Below the pieces are notes generated by a model. It saw only the letters and a program-made list of their open reading frames with translations, did no database searches and was not told the DNA's origin. From positions 1 through 64,000 of the forward strand of contig JAGWTP010000004.1 of assembly GCA_028868895.1 (NCBI GenBank): 64,000 nt of DNA. The letters are read 5' to 3'. Each line of letters begins with the position of its first letter. Position 1 is the stretch's first letter. This DNA comes from Burkholderiales bacterium (GTDB lineage: Bacteria; Pseudomonadota; Gammaproteobacteria; Burkholderiales; Burkholderiaceae_C). This document shows, in pieces, positions 1 through 8,006 of the stretch. The translations under genes were made by a program, and so were the position numbers.

Positions 1-198
1 CTCGAGCTGCCCAACGGCGACGTCATCCTCAACGACGACCGCCGCCACCGCGTGCTGGTGATCGACCGCCACACCAAGGCCATCATCTGGCAGTACGGCA
101 CGACCGACACGCAGGGCCACGCGCCGGGTTTCCTCTTCTACCCCGACGGCCTGGACATCGACGTGTTCCGCGACTGGAAGGCGGCGCTGAAGCGGTGA
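1..198 (+). CDS. C-terminal end of a beta-propeller (PQQ/NHL-repeat-like) protein, partial
   Basis: Only the last 65 residues are in the window; the frame is open from base 1 to a TGA at 196-198. The visible part holds two beta-blade-like stretches, NGDVILNDDRRHRVLVID and AIIWQYGT, then LFYPDGLDI. The pattern of a short hydrophobic strand, a turn and W-Q-Y-G is common in PQQ- and NHL-type propeller repeats. Function cannot be set from this fragment. It converges on the lipase gene with about 140 bases between the stops. Family assignment is inference from repeat style only. Confidence 0.55.
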   Translation, partial: LELPNGDVILNDDRRHRVLVIDRHTKAIIWQYGTTDTQGHAPGFLFYPDGLDIDVFRDWKAALKR

Positions 199-337
199 GG
201 TTGCGGTCGTGCCGGCGCGGCGTCTCCGGTGAGCATTGGCGGGGTCAGCGACCGGTGCGCTGCGAGACCCCGGGCTCGTTCGAGTGCCGCGTGACCCAGG
301 TCGTCCCGGTGATCGAGTCGCCGGTCGCCGATCCGCT

Positions 338-1642
338 TCACTTCACCGTGTCGAAAAACGCCCGGGCCTGCGCGGCGCAGAAGGGCGGCTCGTAGGTGCC
401 GTGGTAATTGCCGTAGTAGTTGGCGTACGCGGCCGTGGTCGGGTCGGTCGGTGCCGCGCCGCCGGGGCCGTAGGTGGCCTGGATGGCGGCGTCGACGTCG
501 ACCGCGGTGACGTTGGTCACGCCGCGGGCGGTGAAGTCGGCCATCAACACGTCGCGGTGCACCGCCGGCGGCACGGTCGGGTCGCCGGCACCGCCGCACA
601 GCAGCAGTTTCGCCTTCGGCGTCCAGCCCAGCAGGTCGTTCTTCTTCGCGGCCAGGTACAGCGCGTTGTTGTTGTTGGTCTGCACGTCGGTGATGAAGGC
701 CGACTGGAACAACGCGTCGCGGGCCTGGTTCGGCGTTTCGCCGTTTGCGCCCGGCAGCTTGCCGGTGGTGATCAGCGTCGTGTAGTTCAGCGTCGGGCTG
801 GGCAGCAGGTTCTCGATCCAGCCCGCGTAGGGCGCCTTGAAGACGGCGTTCACGTCGGTGTAGATGTTGCCGTAGACCTTCTGCCACGAGGTGACCAGGT
901 AAGGCACGAAGAACTGGTAGCCGGCTATGGCCTGGGTCAGCTTGAACGAGCCCGACAGGTTGTACGGGCCGGCCAGGCCGGCGCCGGCGACGATGTTCAG
1001 CTCTGCCCCCTCGTCACGCTCGCCGTTGCGCATCGCAGCCATCGCGGAATGACCACCCTGCGAGTAGCCGGTGACCATCACCTTGCCCGAGAGACTGGCC
1101 CCGACCGAAGCGGCCGCGTTGCGCGCCGCGCGGATCGAGTCGATCACCGAACTCGCCTCCGAGTCGGCATGCAGATACGGGTGGTAAGGGAAGTTGGACT
1201 TGGCGAAGCCGAGGTAGTCGGTGGCCACCACCGCATAGCCCTGCGAGGCGTACATCGCGACCAGCAAGAAGGTTTCCGGGTCCTGGGGGTTCGCCAGCGT
1301 GCGGGGCTTCTGCACGTCGGTGCCCTTGGCATAGGCCACCAGCGGCGCGGCAGCGGTACAAGCGCCGGCGGGCACCAGCATCACGCCGGAAGAGTTGGTG
1401 GCTTCGCCTGCCGGCCCCACGGTGTTGTAGTTGAGCGCCACGACCTTGACGTCGCACAGCGCCTTGTGGCTCAGGGCCTGCAGGCCGCTCGACGCGGTGC
1501 TTGCGTCGATCTGCGCTGCGGTCAAGGTCGCCAGTGTGGTGGGCGTTTCCACCAGCGAGCCGCGGTCCGGGCCCGAACTGCCGCCGCCGCAGGCCGAAAG
1601 CAATGCGGCCAAAGCCAGACCCAGGAACTTGTATGGTTTCAT
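338..1642 (-). CDS. Secreted lipase-like alpha/beta-hydrolase lipoprotein
   Basis: A 434-residue protein. The ATG at 1642 is preferred over an upstream in-frame ATG at 1702 because it places a lipoprotein signal directly at the N-terminus: MKPYKF, a hydrophobic stretch and a lipobox ending at Cys18 (LLSAC), followed by Gly/Ser. The nucleophile elbow GYSQGG lies at 192-197, with Ser194 as predicted nucleophile. A GAGDPTVPP segment then VHRD near the C-terminus fit the catalytic Asp and His. The layout resembles secretory lipase (LIP) and related esterase families. It is probably exported and membrane-anchored. The substrate is not predictable. DsbG is encoded just upstream on the same strand. 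Confidence 0.8.
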   Translation of the reverse strand: MKPYKFLGLALAALLSACGGGSSGPDRGSLVETPTTLATLTAAQIDASTASSGLQALSHKALCDVKVVALNYNTVGPAGEATNSSGVMLVPAGACTAAAPLVAYAKGTDVQKPRTLANPQDPETFLLVAMYASQGYAVVATDYLGFAKSNFPYHPYLHADSEASSVIDSIRAARNAAASVGASLSGKVMVTGYSQGGHSAMAAMRNGERDEGAELNIVAGAGLAGPYNLSGSFKLTQAIAGYQFFVPYLVTSWQKVYGNIYTDVNAVFKAPYAGWIENLLPSPTLNYTTLITTGKLPGANGETPNQARDALFQSAFITDVQTNNNNALYLAAKKNDLLGWTPKAKLLLCGGAGDPTVPPAVHRDVLMADFTARGVTNVTAVDVDAAIQATYGPGGAAPTDPTTAAYANYYGNYHGTYEPPFCAAQARAFFDTVK

Positions 1643-1762
1643 CGGACAGACCGGAAGTGAAAGGTGCCGCGGATGGTGACCGCCCGGCGCGCGACCGGAC
1701 ATTGGGGATTGCAGGGGTGACGCGGCAGGTGTTGGCCTGCCAGCCCGGCGGGGGCTGCAGCC

Positions 1763-2572
1763 TCAACCGCCGCCGTGACCGGGGTTCGGCCCGAACATCC
1801 GCACCAGCGTCTCGGCGCCCGGCGCGCCCTGAACCCGCTGCAGCTTGCCGCTGCCGTCCTTGAAGAAGATGGTCGGCGTGGCCTGCGATCCGAGGCGTTC
1901 CATCAAGGCCTGGTTCGCTTCGAGCTCGGCGCCGAGTTCGGCCGGCACCGGCTTCATCTCCGCGACGCCGCCGGCCGCGCCGCCCTGGGTGTAACCCTGC
2001 TCGTGCCGCGCCAGGGCAGCGGCGGGGTCCGGGGCGGCGAGCAGCGCCGCCGCCTTGCCCGCGCTGCTCGGCCCGAGGATGCCGACCATGACATGGCGCA
2101 GCTGCACGGTGCCTGCGCGCACCCACGGCCGCGCGTCGTTCCAGAACTTGTTGCAGTAGGGGCAGTTCGGGTCGGTGAAGACGTAGACGATCCGCGCCGC
2201 GGCGCTGCGCCCGTCGGCAATCCAGTGGCTCGACTCGAGCGCCTTCCAGTGGCGCTCGGTCATCGGCTTGCTGACGAGCCGCTCCAGCGGCGCTTCGCTC
2301 AGGTTGTTGCCCTGGGCATCGAACATCGGACCGACGATCACGTGGTTGCCGTCGGCGGTGAGGTACAGCGCGAGCGGTTGCTGCTGCGCGATCGCCGCGT
2401 AACCGGTGACGCCGCCCGGCGCCTTGAACGTGCCGACGACTTCGACGCCGTGGGCGCGCAGCGCCTCGATCGGCGCGGGCCACGGCGCGGCGTTCGCCAG
2501 CCCCGCCAGGCCAGCCCAGGCGAGGGTCGCCGCCGTCGCGCAGCGCAGGCGGTACGGGGTGGGTCGAATCAT
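1763..2572 (-). CDS. dsbG: Periplasmic thiol:disulfide interchange protein DsbG
   Basis: A 269-residue protein with a signal peptide ending near ANA (26-28). An N-terminal dimerisation-type region is followed by a thioredoxin fold with the active site CPYC at 137-140 in the context FTDPNCPYCNKFW. The cis-proline loop ATPTIFF lies near the C-terminus. This is the DsbC/DsbG disulfide isomerase/reductase architecture. Members keep lone periplasmic cysteines reduced or rescue mis-paired disulfides, using electrons from DsbD. DsbG is chosen over DsbC from the overall sequence style and length. It lies upstream of the lipase gene on the same strand, 120 bases away. Confidence 0.88.
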   Translation of the reverse strand: MIRPTPYRLRCATAATLAWAGLAGLANAAPWPAPIEALRAHGVEVVGTFKAPGGVTGYAAIAQQQPLALYLTADGNHVIVGPMFDAQGNNLSEAPLERLVSKPMTERHWKALESSHWIADGRSAAARIVYVFTDPNCPYCNKFWNDARPWVRAGTVQLRHVMVGILGPSSAGKAAALLAAPDPAAALARHEQGYTQGGAAGGVAEMKPVPAELGAELEANQALMERLGSQATPTIFFKDGSGKLQRVQGAPGAETLVRMFGPNPGHGGG

Positions 2573-2629
2573 CTCTGAATCACTCCATCGAGCAACGCGT
2601 CCGGCGTCGCGGGCCGCAGCCGGCGGTGG

Positions 2630-3400
2630 TCAGATCCAATAGCCGTCGCGGCCGTAGGCATCGTGCAGGCGCTTTTCATAGTCGCGATCGATCGGTTCGG
2701 CTTCTTCGTAGGCGGGGCTGCTCTTGACCTGGTCGCGTGTCAGCGTGGTGTGGACCGTCTTGTCGGTCCAGTCGATGCGGTCGATCCAGTGCGTGGCGAG
2801 CAGCACCTTCTTGCCGCCGGGCCACCAGTTGCGGGTGTCCACCACCAGGTAGCGGATCGCCCACGACTCGTCGTCGAAGATGAAGTCCTTGACGTGGCCG
2901 ATGCTGTGGTCGCTCGCCTGGATGTCGTAGCCGCTGACGACGGCGCTGCTGCGCAAGTGCACGTCTTCGGCGGGGATCTCGCGGTCGCGCCGCGCGCACT
3001 CGGCTTCGGATTCGACCGCCAGCGGCAGCGGTGGCGGCAGCAACGGCAACGCGCTCATCGACCAGAGTTCGCCGCCCTCCCAGTATTCGGGAAACGCGTA
3101 GTAGCCCAGGTATTCGCGCTCGTGCTGGCGCGACACCGGCCGATGCGTGTCGATCGCCGGGCTGTCGCGCACCTGCTGGCGCGTCAGCGACACGTCGATC
3201 GTCTTGCCGCTGCCCAGCGGCTGCGTGACCGCGTACGGCGAGACCAGCACCTCGCGACCGGAGAGCCAGGTTCCGGTGTCGACCACGAGGTAGCGGATCA
3301 CCCACGCCTCGTCGTCGAAATAGGCTTCCTTGACATGCCCGATCTCGCCGTCAGTGGCGATGATCTTCGAGCCGTTGAGGTAACCGACGCTGTTCAACAT
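2630..3400 (-). CDS. Double PRC-barrel domain protein
   Basis: A 256-residue protein starting MLNSVGYLNG. The ATG at 3400 has a well-placed AGGAG; an upstream in-frame start at 3439 does not. There are two PRC-barrel repeats. The first covers about residues 5-80, with IGHVKEAYFDDEAWVIRYLV. The second covers about 150-230, with the near-identical IGHVKDFIFDDESWAIRYLV. Between them is a variable linker containing a Pro/Leu-rich stretch. PRC barrels are small beta domains found in RimM and photosynthetic reaction-centre H subunits. Stand-alone double-domain forms are common in soil and aquatic proteobacteria, often of unknown or stress-linked function. No catalytic site is visible. Confidence 0.85.
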   Translation of the reverse strand: MLNSVGYLNGSKIIATDGEIGHVKEAYFDDEAWVIRYLVVDTGTWLSGREVLVSPYAVTQPLGSGKTIDVSLTRQQVRDSPAIDTHRPVSRQHEREYLGYYAFPEYWEGGELWSMSALPLLPPPLPLAVESEAECARRDREIPAEDVHLRSSAVVSGYDIQASDHSIGHVKDFIFDDESWAIRYLVVDTRNWWPGGKKVLLATHWIDRIDWTDKTVHTTLTRDQVKSSPAYEEAEPIDRDYEKRLHDAYGRDGYWI

Positions 3401-3526
3401 GGTGATGCTCCTGCGGTTTGCACGGCACCCAGCTTGCACCGGCGGCGCCCACCGGCGTGTAGGACAAAGGGCCTTCGCCCCGCAGGCGACATGGACGAAG
3501 CGCGGGCCCTCGCGGCGCGGCGGCCG

Positions 3527-3937
3527 TCACGCCGCCTGCTGCAGCGAGGCGATCAGCGGGCAGGCGACCCGGCTGCGCGGGTCGGCACAGCGACCGACGA
3601 GCTCGGCCAGCGCCGCTTCGATGCGCTGCAGATCGGCCATGCGGCGGCGCACGTCGAGCAGCCGGTGGGCCGCGATCGCGCGGGCCTGGGCGCACTGCGC
3701 GCCGTCTTCGAGCTGCAGCAGCTGGGCGATCTCGTCCAGGCTGAAACCGGTGCGCTGGGCCGACTTGACGAAGCGCACGCGCGCCACGTCGGCCGGCCCG
3801 TAGCGGCGCACGCCGCCGCGCGCTCGCGCCGGCTCGGGCAGCAGGCGCCTGCGCTGGTAGTAGCGAATGGTCTCGACGCCGACGCCCGCCGCGGCAGCGA
3901 GCGCGCCGATCGTGACGCCGTGTGGGCTTTCGTGCAT
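3527..3937 (-). CDS. merR: Mercury-responsive regulator MerR
   Basis: A 136-residue MerR-family regulator. The N-terminal winged helix-turn-helix runs [20 protein letters not shown], followed by a long dimerisation helix. The three mercury-binding cysteines of Tn501/Tn21 MerR (82, 117, 126) are present at exactly those residue numbers, in QCAQAR, GRCADP and VACPLI. The C-terminal CPLIASL matches classical MerR. This separates it from ZntR, CueR and SoxR types. The ATG at 3937 is chosen because it restores the canonical length. It is divergent from merT across a mer-type operator, so it should repress and, with Hg(II), activate merTP. Confidence 0.9.
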   Translation of the reverse strand: MHESPHGVTIGALAAAAGVGVETIRYYQRRRLLPEPARARGGVRRYGPADVARVRFVKSAQRTGFSLDEIAQLLQLEDGAQCAQARAIAAHRLLDVRRRMADLQRIEAALAELVGRCADPRSRVACPLIASLQQAA

Positions 3938-3942
3938 GGCGC

Positions 3943-3973
3943 TTGACTCCGTACTCGGGTACGGCGTCAAGCT
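3943..3973 (+). promoter_or_regulatory. mer operator/promoter with MerR dyad
   Basis: A -35 TTGACT (3943-3948) and a -10-like CAAGCT (3968-3973) are separated by 19 bases. This long spacer is the hallmark of MerR-activated promoters. Inside it is a perfect dyad, CCGTAC at 3949-3954 and GTACGG at 3959-3964, the same half-sites as in the Tn501/Tn21 mer operator. The site lies between the start codons of merR (3937) and merT (3980) and probably controls both. Transcription would start close to 3980. Confidence 0.85.
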
Positions 3974-3979
3974 TAGTCC

Positions 3980-4372
3980 ATGCGAACCTCAACCCACGTC
4001 CGTCCGGCCGACCCGAACCGCCCCGCGACTGCGCGCGACAGCCGTGCCGCGCTGCTGGCCGGCGCCTTGGCGGCACTGCTCGCGTCGACCTGCTGCCTCG
4101 GCCCGCTGGTGCTGCTGGCGCTGGGAATCTCGGGGGCCTGGATCGGCAACCTCACGGCGCTCGAGCCCTACCGGCCGGTGTTCATCGCCGTGGCGCTGGT
4201 CGCGCTGTTCCTGGCCGGCCGGCGCATCTGGGGCCGCGCCGCCGCGTGTGCGCCAGGCCAGGTCTGCGCCGCGCCGAGCGTGCGGCGCGGCTACAAGCTG
4301 ATGTTCGGTGCGGTCGCCGCGCTGGTGCTGATCGCGCTGGCGTTTCCCTACCTCGCGCCGCTTTTTTACTGA
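3980..4372 (+). CDS. merT: Mercuric ion transport protein MerT
   Basis: A 130-residue inner-membrane protein with three predicted membrane segments. The vicinal cysteine pair Cys38-Cys39 (STCCLG) is in the first helix, and Cys90 and Cys96 are in the cytoplasmic loop. GAWIGNL and LEPYRP are typical of MerT. MerT takes Hg(II) from MerP and passes it to the cytoplasm. The N-terminus before residue 22 is longer and more polar than in Tn501 MerT. No Shine-Dalgarno sequence precedes the ATG, which falls about where transcription should begin, so translation may be leaderless. No mercuric reductase gene follows. Confidence 0.9.
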   Translation: MRTSTHVRPADPNRPATARDSRAALLAGALAALLASTCCLGPLVLLALGISGAWIGNLTALEPYRPVFIAVALVALFLAGRRIWGRAAACAPGQVCAAPSVRRGYKLMFGAVAALVLIALAFPYLAPLFY

Positions 4373-4384
4373 AAGGACGAAGCC

Positions 4385-4669
4385 ATGAAGAAGTTGTGGA
4401 TCACGACCCTGTTCGCCGTGCTGGGCGCGCCCGCCTGGGCGGCGCCCCGAACGGTCACGTTGTCGATTCCGACGATGGATTGCCCGGTCTGCCCGATCAC
4501 CGTCAAGAAGGCGCTCGTCCAGGTCGACGGCGTCACCAGGGCCGAGGTGAACTTCGACAAGCGCCAGGCGGTCGTGACGTTCGACGACGCGAAGGCCAGT
4601 GTCGCGGCGTTGACGCGCGCCACCCAGGACGCCGGCTACCCGTCGACCGCAGCAGGTGGCGCGAAGTGA
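4385..4669 (+). CDS. merP: Periplasmic mercury-binding protein MerP
   Basis: A 94-residue protein with a short signal peptide ending at about residue 20 (PAWAA). A heavy-metal-associated (HMA) fold follows, with metal-binding Cys33 and Cys36 in MDCPVCPITVKKAL. MerP scavenges Hg(II) in the periplasm and hands it to MerT. The usual MerP motif is TCAACP; here it is DCPVCP, a conservative variant that keeps both cysteines. It sits 12 bases after merT with an AGGAC sequence before the ATG. Its stop codon overlaps the GTG of the next gene by four bases (GTGA), implying translational coupling. Confidence 0.9.
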   Translation: MKKLWITTLFAVLGAPAWAAPRTVTLSIPTMDCPVCPITVKKALVQVDGVTRAEVNFDKRQAVVTFDDAKASVAALTRATQDAGYPSTAAGGAK

Positions 4670-4887
4670 CCGACGCGGTCCTCGACTCGACGCTGACCTG
4701 CCCGCACTGCGCTCACGCCAGGCTCGAGCGCATGCCGACCGACGCGTGCCAGTGGTTCTACGAGTGCGAGCAATGCCACACCGTGCTGCGGCCCAAGCCG
4801 GGCGACTGCTGCGTCTTTTGCTCGTATGGCACGGTGCCGTGCCCGCCGGTGCAACTGCGCGGAAAACAGGCGGGCTGCTGCGAGTGA
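4666..4887 (+). CDS. GDCCVxC-motif small cysteine-rich protein
   Basis: A 73-residue protein starting at a GTG that overlaps the merP stop (GTGA). It has 11 cysteines: a CPHC pair at 12-15, CEQC at 34-37, the family motif GDCCVFC at 46-52, a single Cys at 59 and a terminal CC. This matches the family annotated as GDCCVxC domain (seleno)protein, in which some members carry selenocysteine in the motif; here the candidate position is an ordinary Cys (52). Family members are often found near metal-resistance genes. The tight coupling to merP suggests a role in mercury or soft-metal binding, but the function is not established. It is too short and GTG-started to be called easily. Confidence 0.8.
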   Translation: MTDAVLDSTLTCPHCAHARLERMPTDACQWFYECEQCHTVLRPKPGDCCVFCSYGTVPCPPVQLRGKQAGCCE

Positions 4888-5495
4888 CGCGGTTCGACCG
4901 GCTTGCGCGCGTGCGGATTGGCGGCGCGGTGAAGGTCTCGGCGGTGATGAGGGCCTTGTCGGGCAGCTTGCCCCCACCGACGCCGCCAGCGGCAGCGCGG
5001 CGGCGATGAACACCGCCGTGCCGCTGACGCCGCACCCGGCGAGCCAGATCAGGCCGGGGTGCCAGCGCGCGCGCTGCGGCATGCGCGCCATCGGCTTGCG
5101 CCACGCACAGCCGACGACCGCGACCGCGAGCAAGAAGCCCCACTGGCGAGCCACGCGCTCCCAGTCCATCAGGATCGGCGCCCGCACGCCCCAGATCGCG
5201 ACGTCGTCCACGCTCGCGTAGCCAGGGTAGGCCGGCCGATGCGCCGGCGTCGCACGGCGAGCTTTTCCACCAGCAGGATCAGGATACGCAGCGCCGTCAC
5301 CGCGCACCCTGCCATGGCCGGCAAAGGACTTCCAGACTTTCGCGCATGCGCCTGACCGGCCAGAGAACGCCGGTATGCCCGAGCCCGCCACACCGCCGAA
5401 CGCCGCGTCAGGCCGGGCGCGAGCTTGCCAAGCGGCGTGACACGCCGACACACGGTGCGCGCCGGCTTGCACCGTGCTCGTGTATGGTGGCGGCC
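4888..5495. other. Gene-poor stretch between the mer locus and rlpA
   Basis: About 600 bases with no clear intact gene. On the minus strand, hydrophobic stretches are spread over three frames: VTALRILILLVEKL (ATG at 5315), then WGFLLAVAVVGCAW and GLIWLAGCGVSGTAVF (ATG at 5169), then a short tail reading GGKLPDKALITAETF. Joined across two frame changes they would make a small membrane protein, so a decayed gene or sequencing errors are possible. No merA, merC or merE homologue is seen. Confidence 0.35.
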
Positions 5496-6695
5496 ATGCC
5501 TGAAACACCCTCGCGCGCCGCCGATGCGGCCGGTCCGTCGGGCCGCTGGTTCGGCAGTTCGGGCGGGGCCGCGCTGGGGCTCGTTCTGGTGGCGGTGCTC
5601 GCCGGCTGCGCCACCGGCCCGCCGCGCTGGCCGGCCAGCGGCAGCGACGGCGCCGAAGCGCATCCGCCGGCCGACCTGGCCCAGGTGCCCGATGCGCAAC
5701 CGCGGCTCGAGCCGATCCGCCCCGGCGGCCCGAACAAGCCCTACGACGTGCTCGGCCGCAGCTACGTGCCGATCACCCGCGACGCGCCCTACACCGAGCG
5801 CGGCCTGGCCTCGTGGTACGGCCGCAAGTTCCAGGGCCGGCGCACCGCCAGCGGCGAGATCTACAACATGTACGCGATGACGGCCGCGCACCCGACGCTG
5901 CCGATCCCGAGCTACGCGCGCGTGCGCAACCCGGCCAACGGCCGCGAGGTGGTGGTGCGCATCAACGACCGCGGGCCGTTCCACCCGGGCCGCATCATCG
6001 ACCTGAGCTACACCGCCGCGCTCAAGCTCGACCTGCTGCGCGGCGTGGCGCCGGTCGAAGTGCAGCGCATCACCTTCGACGACATCCGCAGCGGCGCGTG
6101 GCAGCGCGAAGGCGGGCAAGGCGTGGTGCGGGTCGCGTCGAACAACGTCGACGCCTCGGGGGCGACGCCGATGCCGCGACCGTCGCCGTCACCTGCGGCG
6201 GTGGCAGCGGCGTTGGACGGGCCGACGCCGGCACCTGCGGTGCCGGACGCCACGCCGATCTCGCCGCCATCGACCACGCCGGTGCCGTCATCGACCCCTG
6301 CGCCGGGCCGCTCATCGAGCGCCGATGCCGCCACCGAGACGGTCGCCGCAAGCCGCGCGCCGCGTGTGCTGCCCGGCTCCGCCATCGCCGAAGTCGCCAC
6401 CGCAGCGCCGCCCGTCGCGGTCGCCGACGCACCCACCGCGCGTGCGTACACGCAGCCCGCGCGCGGTTTCTGGGTGCAGCTCGGCGCGTTCCACCTGCGC
6501 GACGGCGCCGAGCGTTTCCAGCAGCGCGTCGGCGCCGAACTCGACTGGCTGTCGCCGCTGCTCGCGGTCTTCAACGACGCTTCGCTGTTTCGCCTGCAGG
6601 CCGGCCCGTACCCGACCCACGCCGAAGCCCGCCGCGTCGCCGAGCGCGTGCGCGACGGGTTGAAGCTGGTGCCGACGATCGTCGAGCGGCGCTGA
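5496..6695 (+). CDS. rlpA: RlpA-like septal lytic transglycosylase with SPOR domain
   Basis: About 399 residues from the ATG at 5496; an in-frame ATG at 5484 is also possible. A hydrophobic export segment ends in a lipobox-like LAGC. The double-psi beta-barrel RlpA domain follows: GLASWYGRKFQGRRTASGE, MTAAHPTLP, and VVVRINDRGPFHPGRIIDLS. A long Pro/Ala/Thr-rich linker leads to a C-terminal SPOR domain (GFWVQLGAF ... FRLQAGPYPTHAEA). RlpA cleaves denuded glycan strands at the septum and is recruited through SPOR binding to them. The C-terminus converges on the ABC-2 permease gene with only six bases between. Confidence 0.92.
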   Translation: MPETPSRAADAAGPSGRWFGSSGGAALGLVLVAVLAGCATGPPRWPASGSDGAEAHPPADLAQVPDAQPRLEPIRPGGPNKPYDVLGRSYVPITRDAPYTERGLASWYGRKFQGRRTASGEIYNMYAMTAAHPTLPIPSYARVRNPANGREVVVRINDRGPFHPGRIIDLSYTAALKLDLLRGVAPVEVQRITFDDIRSGAWQREGGQGVVRVASNNVDASGATPMPRPSPSPAAVAAALDGPTPAPAVPDATPISPPSTTPVPSSTPAPGRSSSADAATETVAASRAPRVLPGSAIAEVATAAPPVAVADAPTARAYTQPARGFWVQLGAFHLRDGAERFQQRVGAELDWLSPLLAVFNDASLFRLQAGPYPTHAEARRVAERVRDGLKLVPTIVERR

Positions 6696-6701
6696 GCGCA
6701 T

Positions 6702-7982
6702 TCACTCCTCCCACTCGAAGCGTGCGATCGCGAGTGCCGCGAACACCGCCGTGAAGCCCAGCATCACGGCGACGGGCATAGCCGCGGCGTCCAGTCCGAG
6801 CCCGCGCCATGTCATCGCGTCGAGCCCGTCGATGGCCCAGCGGGTCGGCACGAACAGCGACGCCGTTTGCAGCCACGCCGGGAAGATGAACGACGGCACC
6901 CACGCGCCACCGAGCATCACCAGCAGCAGCGTCGCGAGGATCGCCAGGCCGCGCGTCGTCTCGGGCGTCCTGCCGATTGCGGCGATCAGCAGCCCGAAAC
7001 TCGCAGTGAGCAGCGCGAACGCGATCAGCACTGCGACGAAGCCGATCGCACTGCCGTCGACGCGCACCCCGAATGCGGCGAACGCCACCGCGTAGACCAC
7101 CGCGAACACGATCAACGCGATCAGCGCGGTGCTGGCCAGGCGGCTGCCCAGGAGCGTTGTGCGCGACAGCGGCGCCGCGCGCAGCCGCTTCCACAAACCG
7201 AGGCGGCGCATCAGCAGCAGGCCGACTCCCATGTCAACGCCCATCAGCAGGATGAACTGCACCCCCATGCCGGCAAAGGCGTGCGAGTAGCTGTTGTAGT
7301 GGAGGTCGGGCCCCGCGCGGGTCTCGACCTCGCGGGTCATGAACGGCACGCTGAACGTGCCGCGGCCGTTGCCACTCGCGCCGGCGGCCGGGTCGTTGTG
7401 CTGCGTCACCCGGGCGATGCTGTCGAACATGTCGGTGAGCTCCTGCCGGCGCGCGGCCGGCAGCGCCGGATTGTTCAACGCCTGTTCGCGCAGATCGGCC
7501 ATCGCGGGGAGCGCGCCGCTGAACACCGACTGGCTCACGAACTCCAGCACGTGCTGCGCGAGCAGCCCGCGCAACAGCGGCAACACCATGGCTTGCGACG
7601 GGTCGTAGGTGAGCACGATCTCGGGCTTGTCGGCGCCGCCGAACAAGGCGCGGCCGGCTTGCGCGCCGAAGCCGGCCGGCAACACGACCGCAGCGCGCAA
7701 CTTGCCGGCCTTGACCTGCGCGGCGCCCTCGGCTTGCGTCGTCTGGCTGACCGCCAGCGCGGTGTCGGCGCGCATCGCCGCGACGATCTTGGCAGAGACC
7801 GCGCTGTGGTCGAGGTCGGTGATCGCGACGGGGATGTTCGCCGGCCGGCTGTCGCTGCCGCCGAACAGGCTGCCGAAGAACGCGGCGATCAGGATCGGTG
7901 CGGCGATCGCCATGGTCACCGATCGGCGGTTCGAAAAATACAGCACCAGGTCTTTGCGTACGAGCGCGAGGAAGGCGGTCAT
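6702..7982 (-). CDS. ABC-2 type exporter permease
   Basis: A 426-residue membrane protein with the ABC-2 plan. A first membrane segment (residues 20-40, VTMAIAAPILIAAFFGSLF) is followed by a large extracytoplasmic domain (about 45-240). A block of five hydrophobic helices follows (about 245-415), including IGRTPETTRGLAILATLLL. It begins 24 bases after the stop of the ATPase gene, so the two form one operon and probably one exporter. The YhhJ/DrrB-like architecture suggests export of a lipophilic compound, drug or polysaccharide. The substrate is not predictable. Confidence 0.88.
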   Translation of the reverse strand: MTAFLALVRKDLVLYFSNRRSVTMAIAAPILIAAFFGSLFGGSDSRPANIPVAITDLDHSAVSAKIVAAMRADTALAVSQTTQAEGAAQVKAGKLRAAVVLPAGFGAQAGRALFGGADKPEIVLTYDPSQAMVLPLLRGLLAQHVLEFVSQSVFSGALPAMADLREQALNNPALPAARRQELTDMFDSIARVTQHNDPAAGASGNGRGTFSVPFMTREVETRAGPDLHYNSYSHAFAGMGVQFILLMGVDMGVGLLLMRRLGLWKRLRAAPLSRTTLLGSRLASTALIALIVFAVVYAVAFAAFGVRVDGSAIGFVAVLIAFALLTASFGLLIAAIGRTPETTRGLAILATLLLVMLGGAWVPSFIFPAWLQTASLFVPTRWAIDGLDAMTWRGLGLDAAAMPVAVMLGFTAVFAALAIARFEWEE

Positions 7983-8006
7983 GGGGTTCGTCTCTTCAGT
8001 GGCGCG

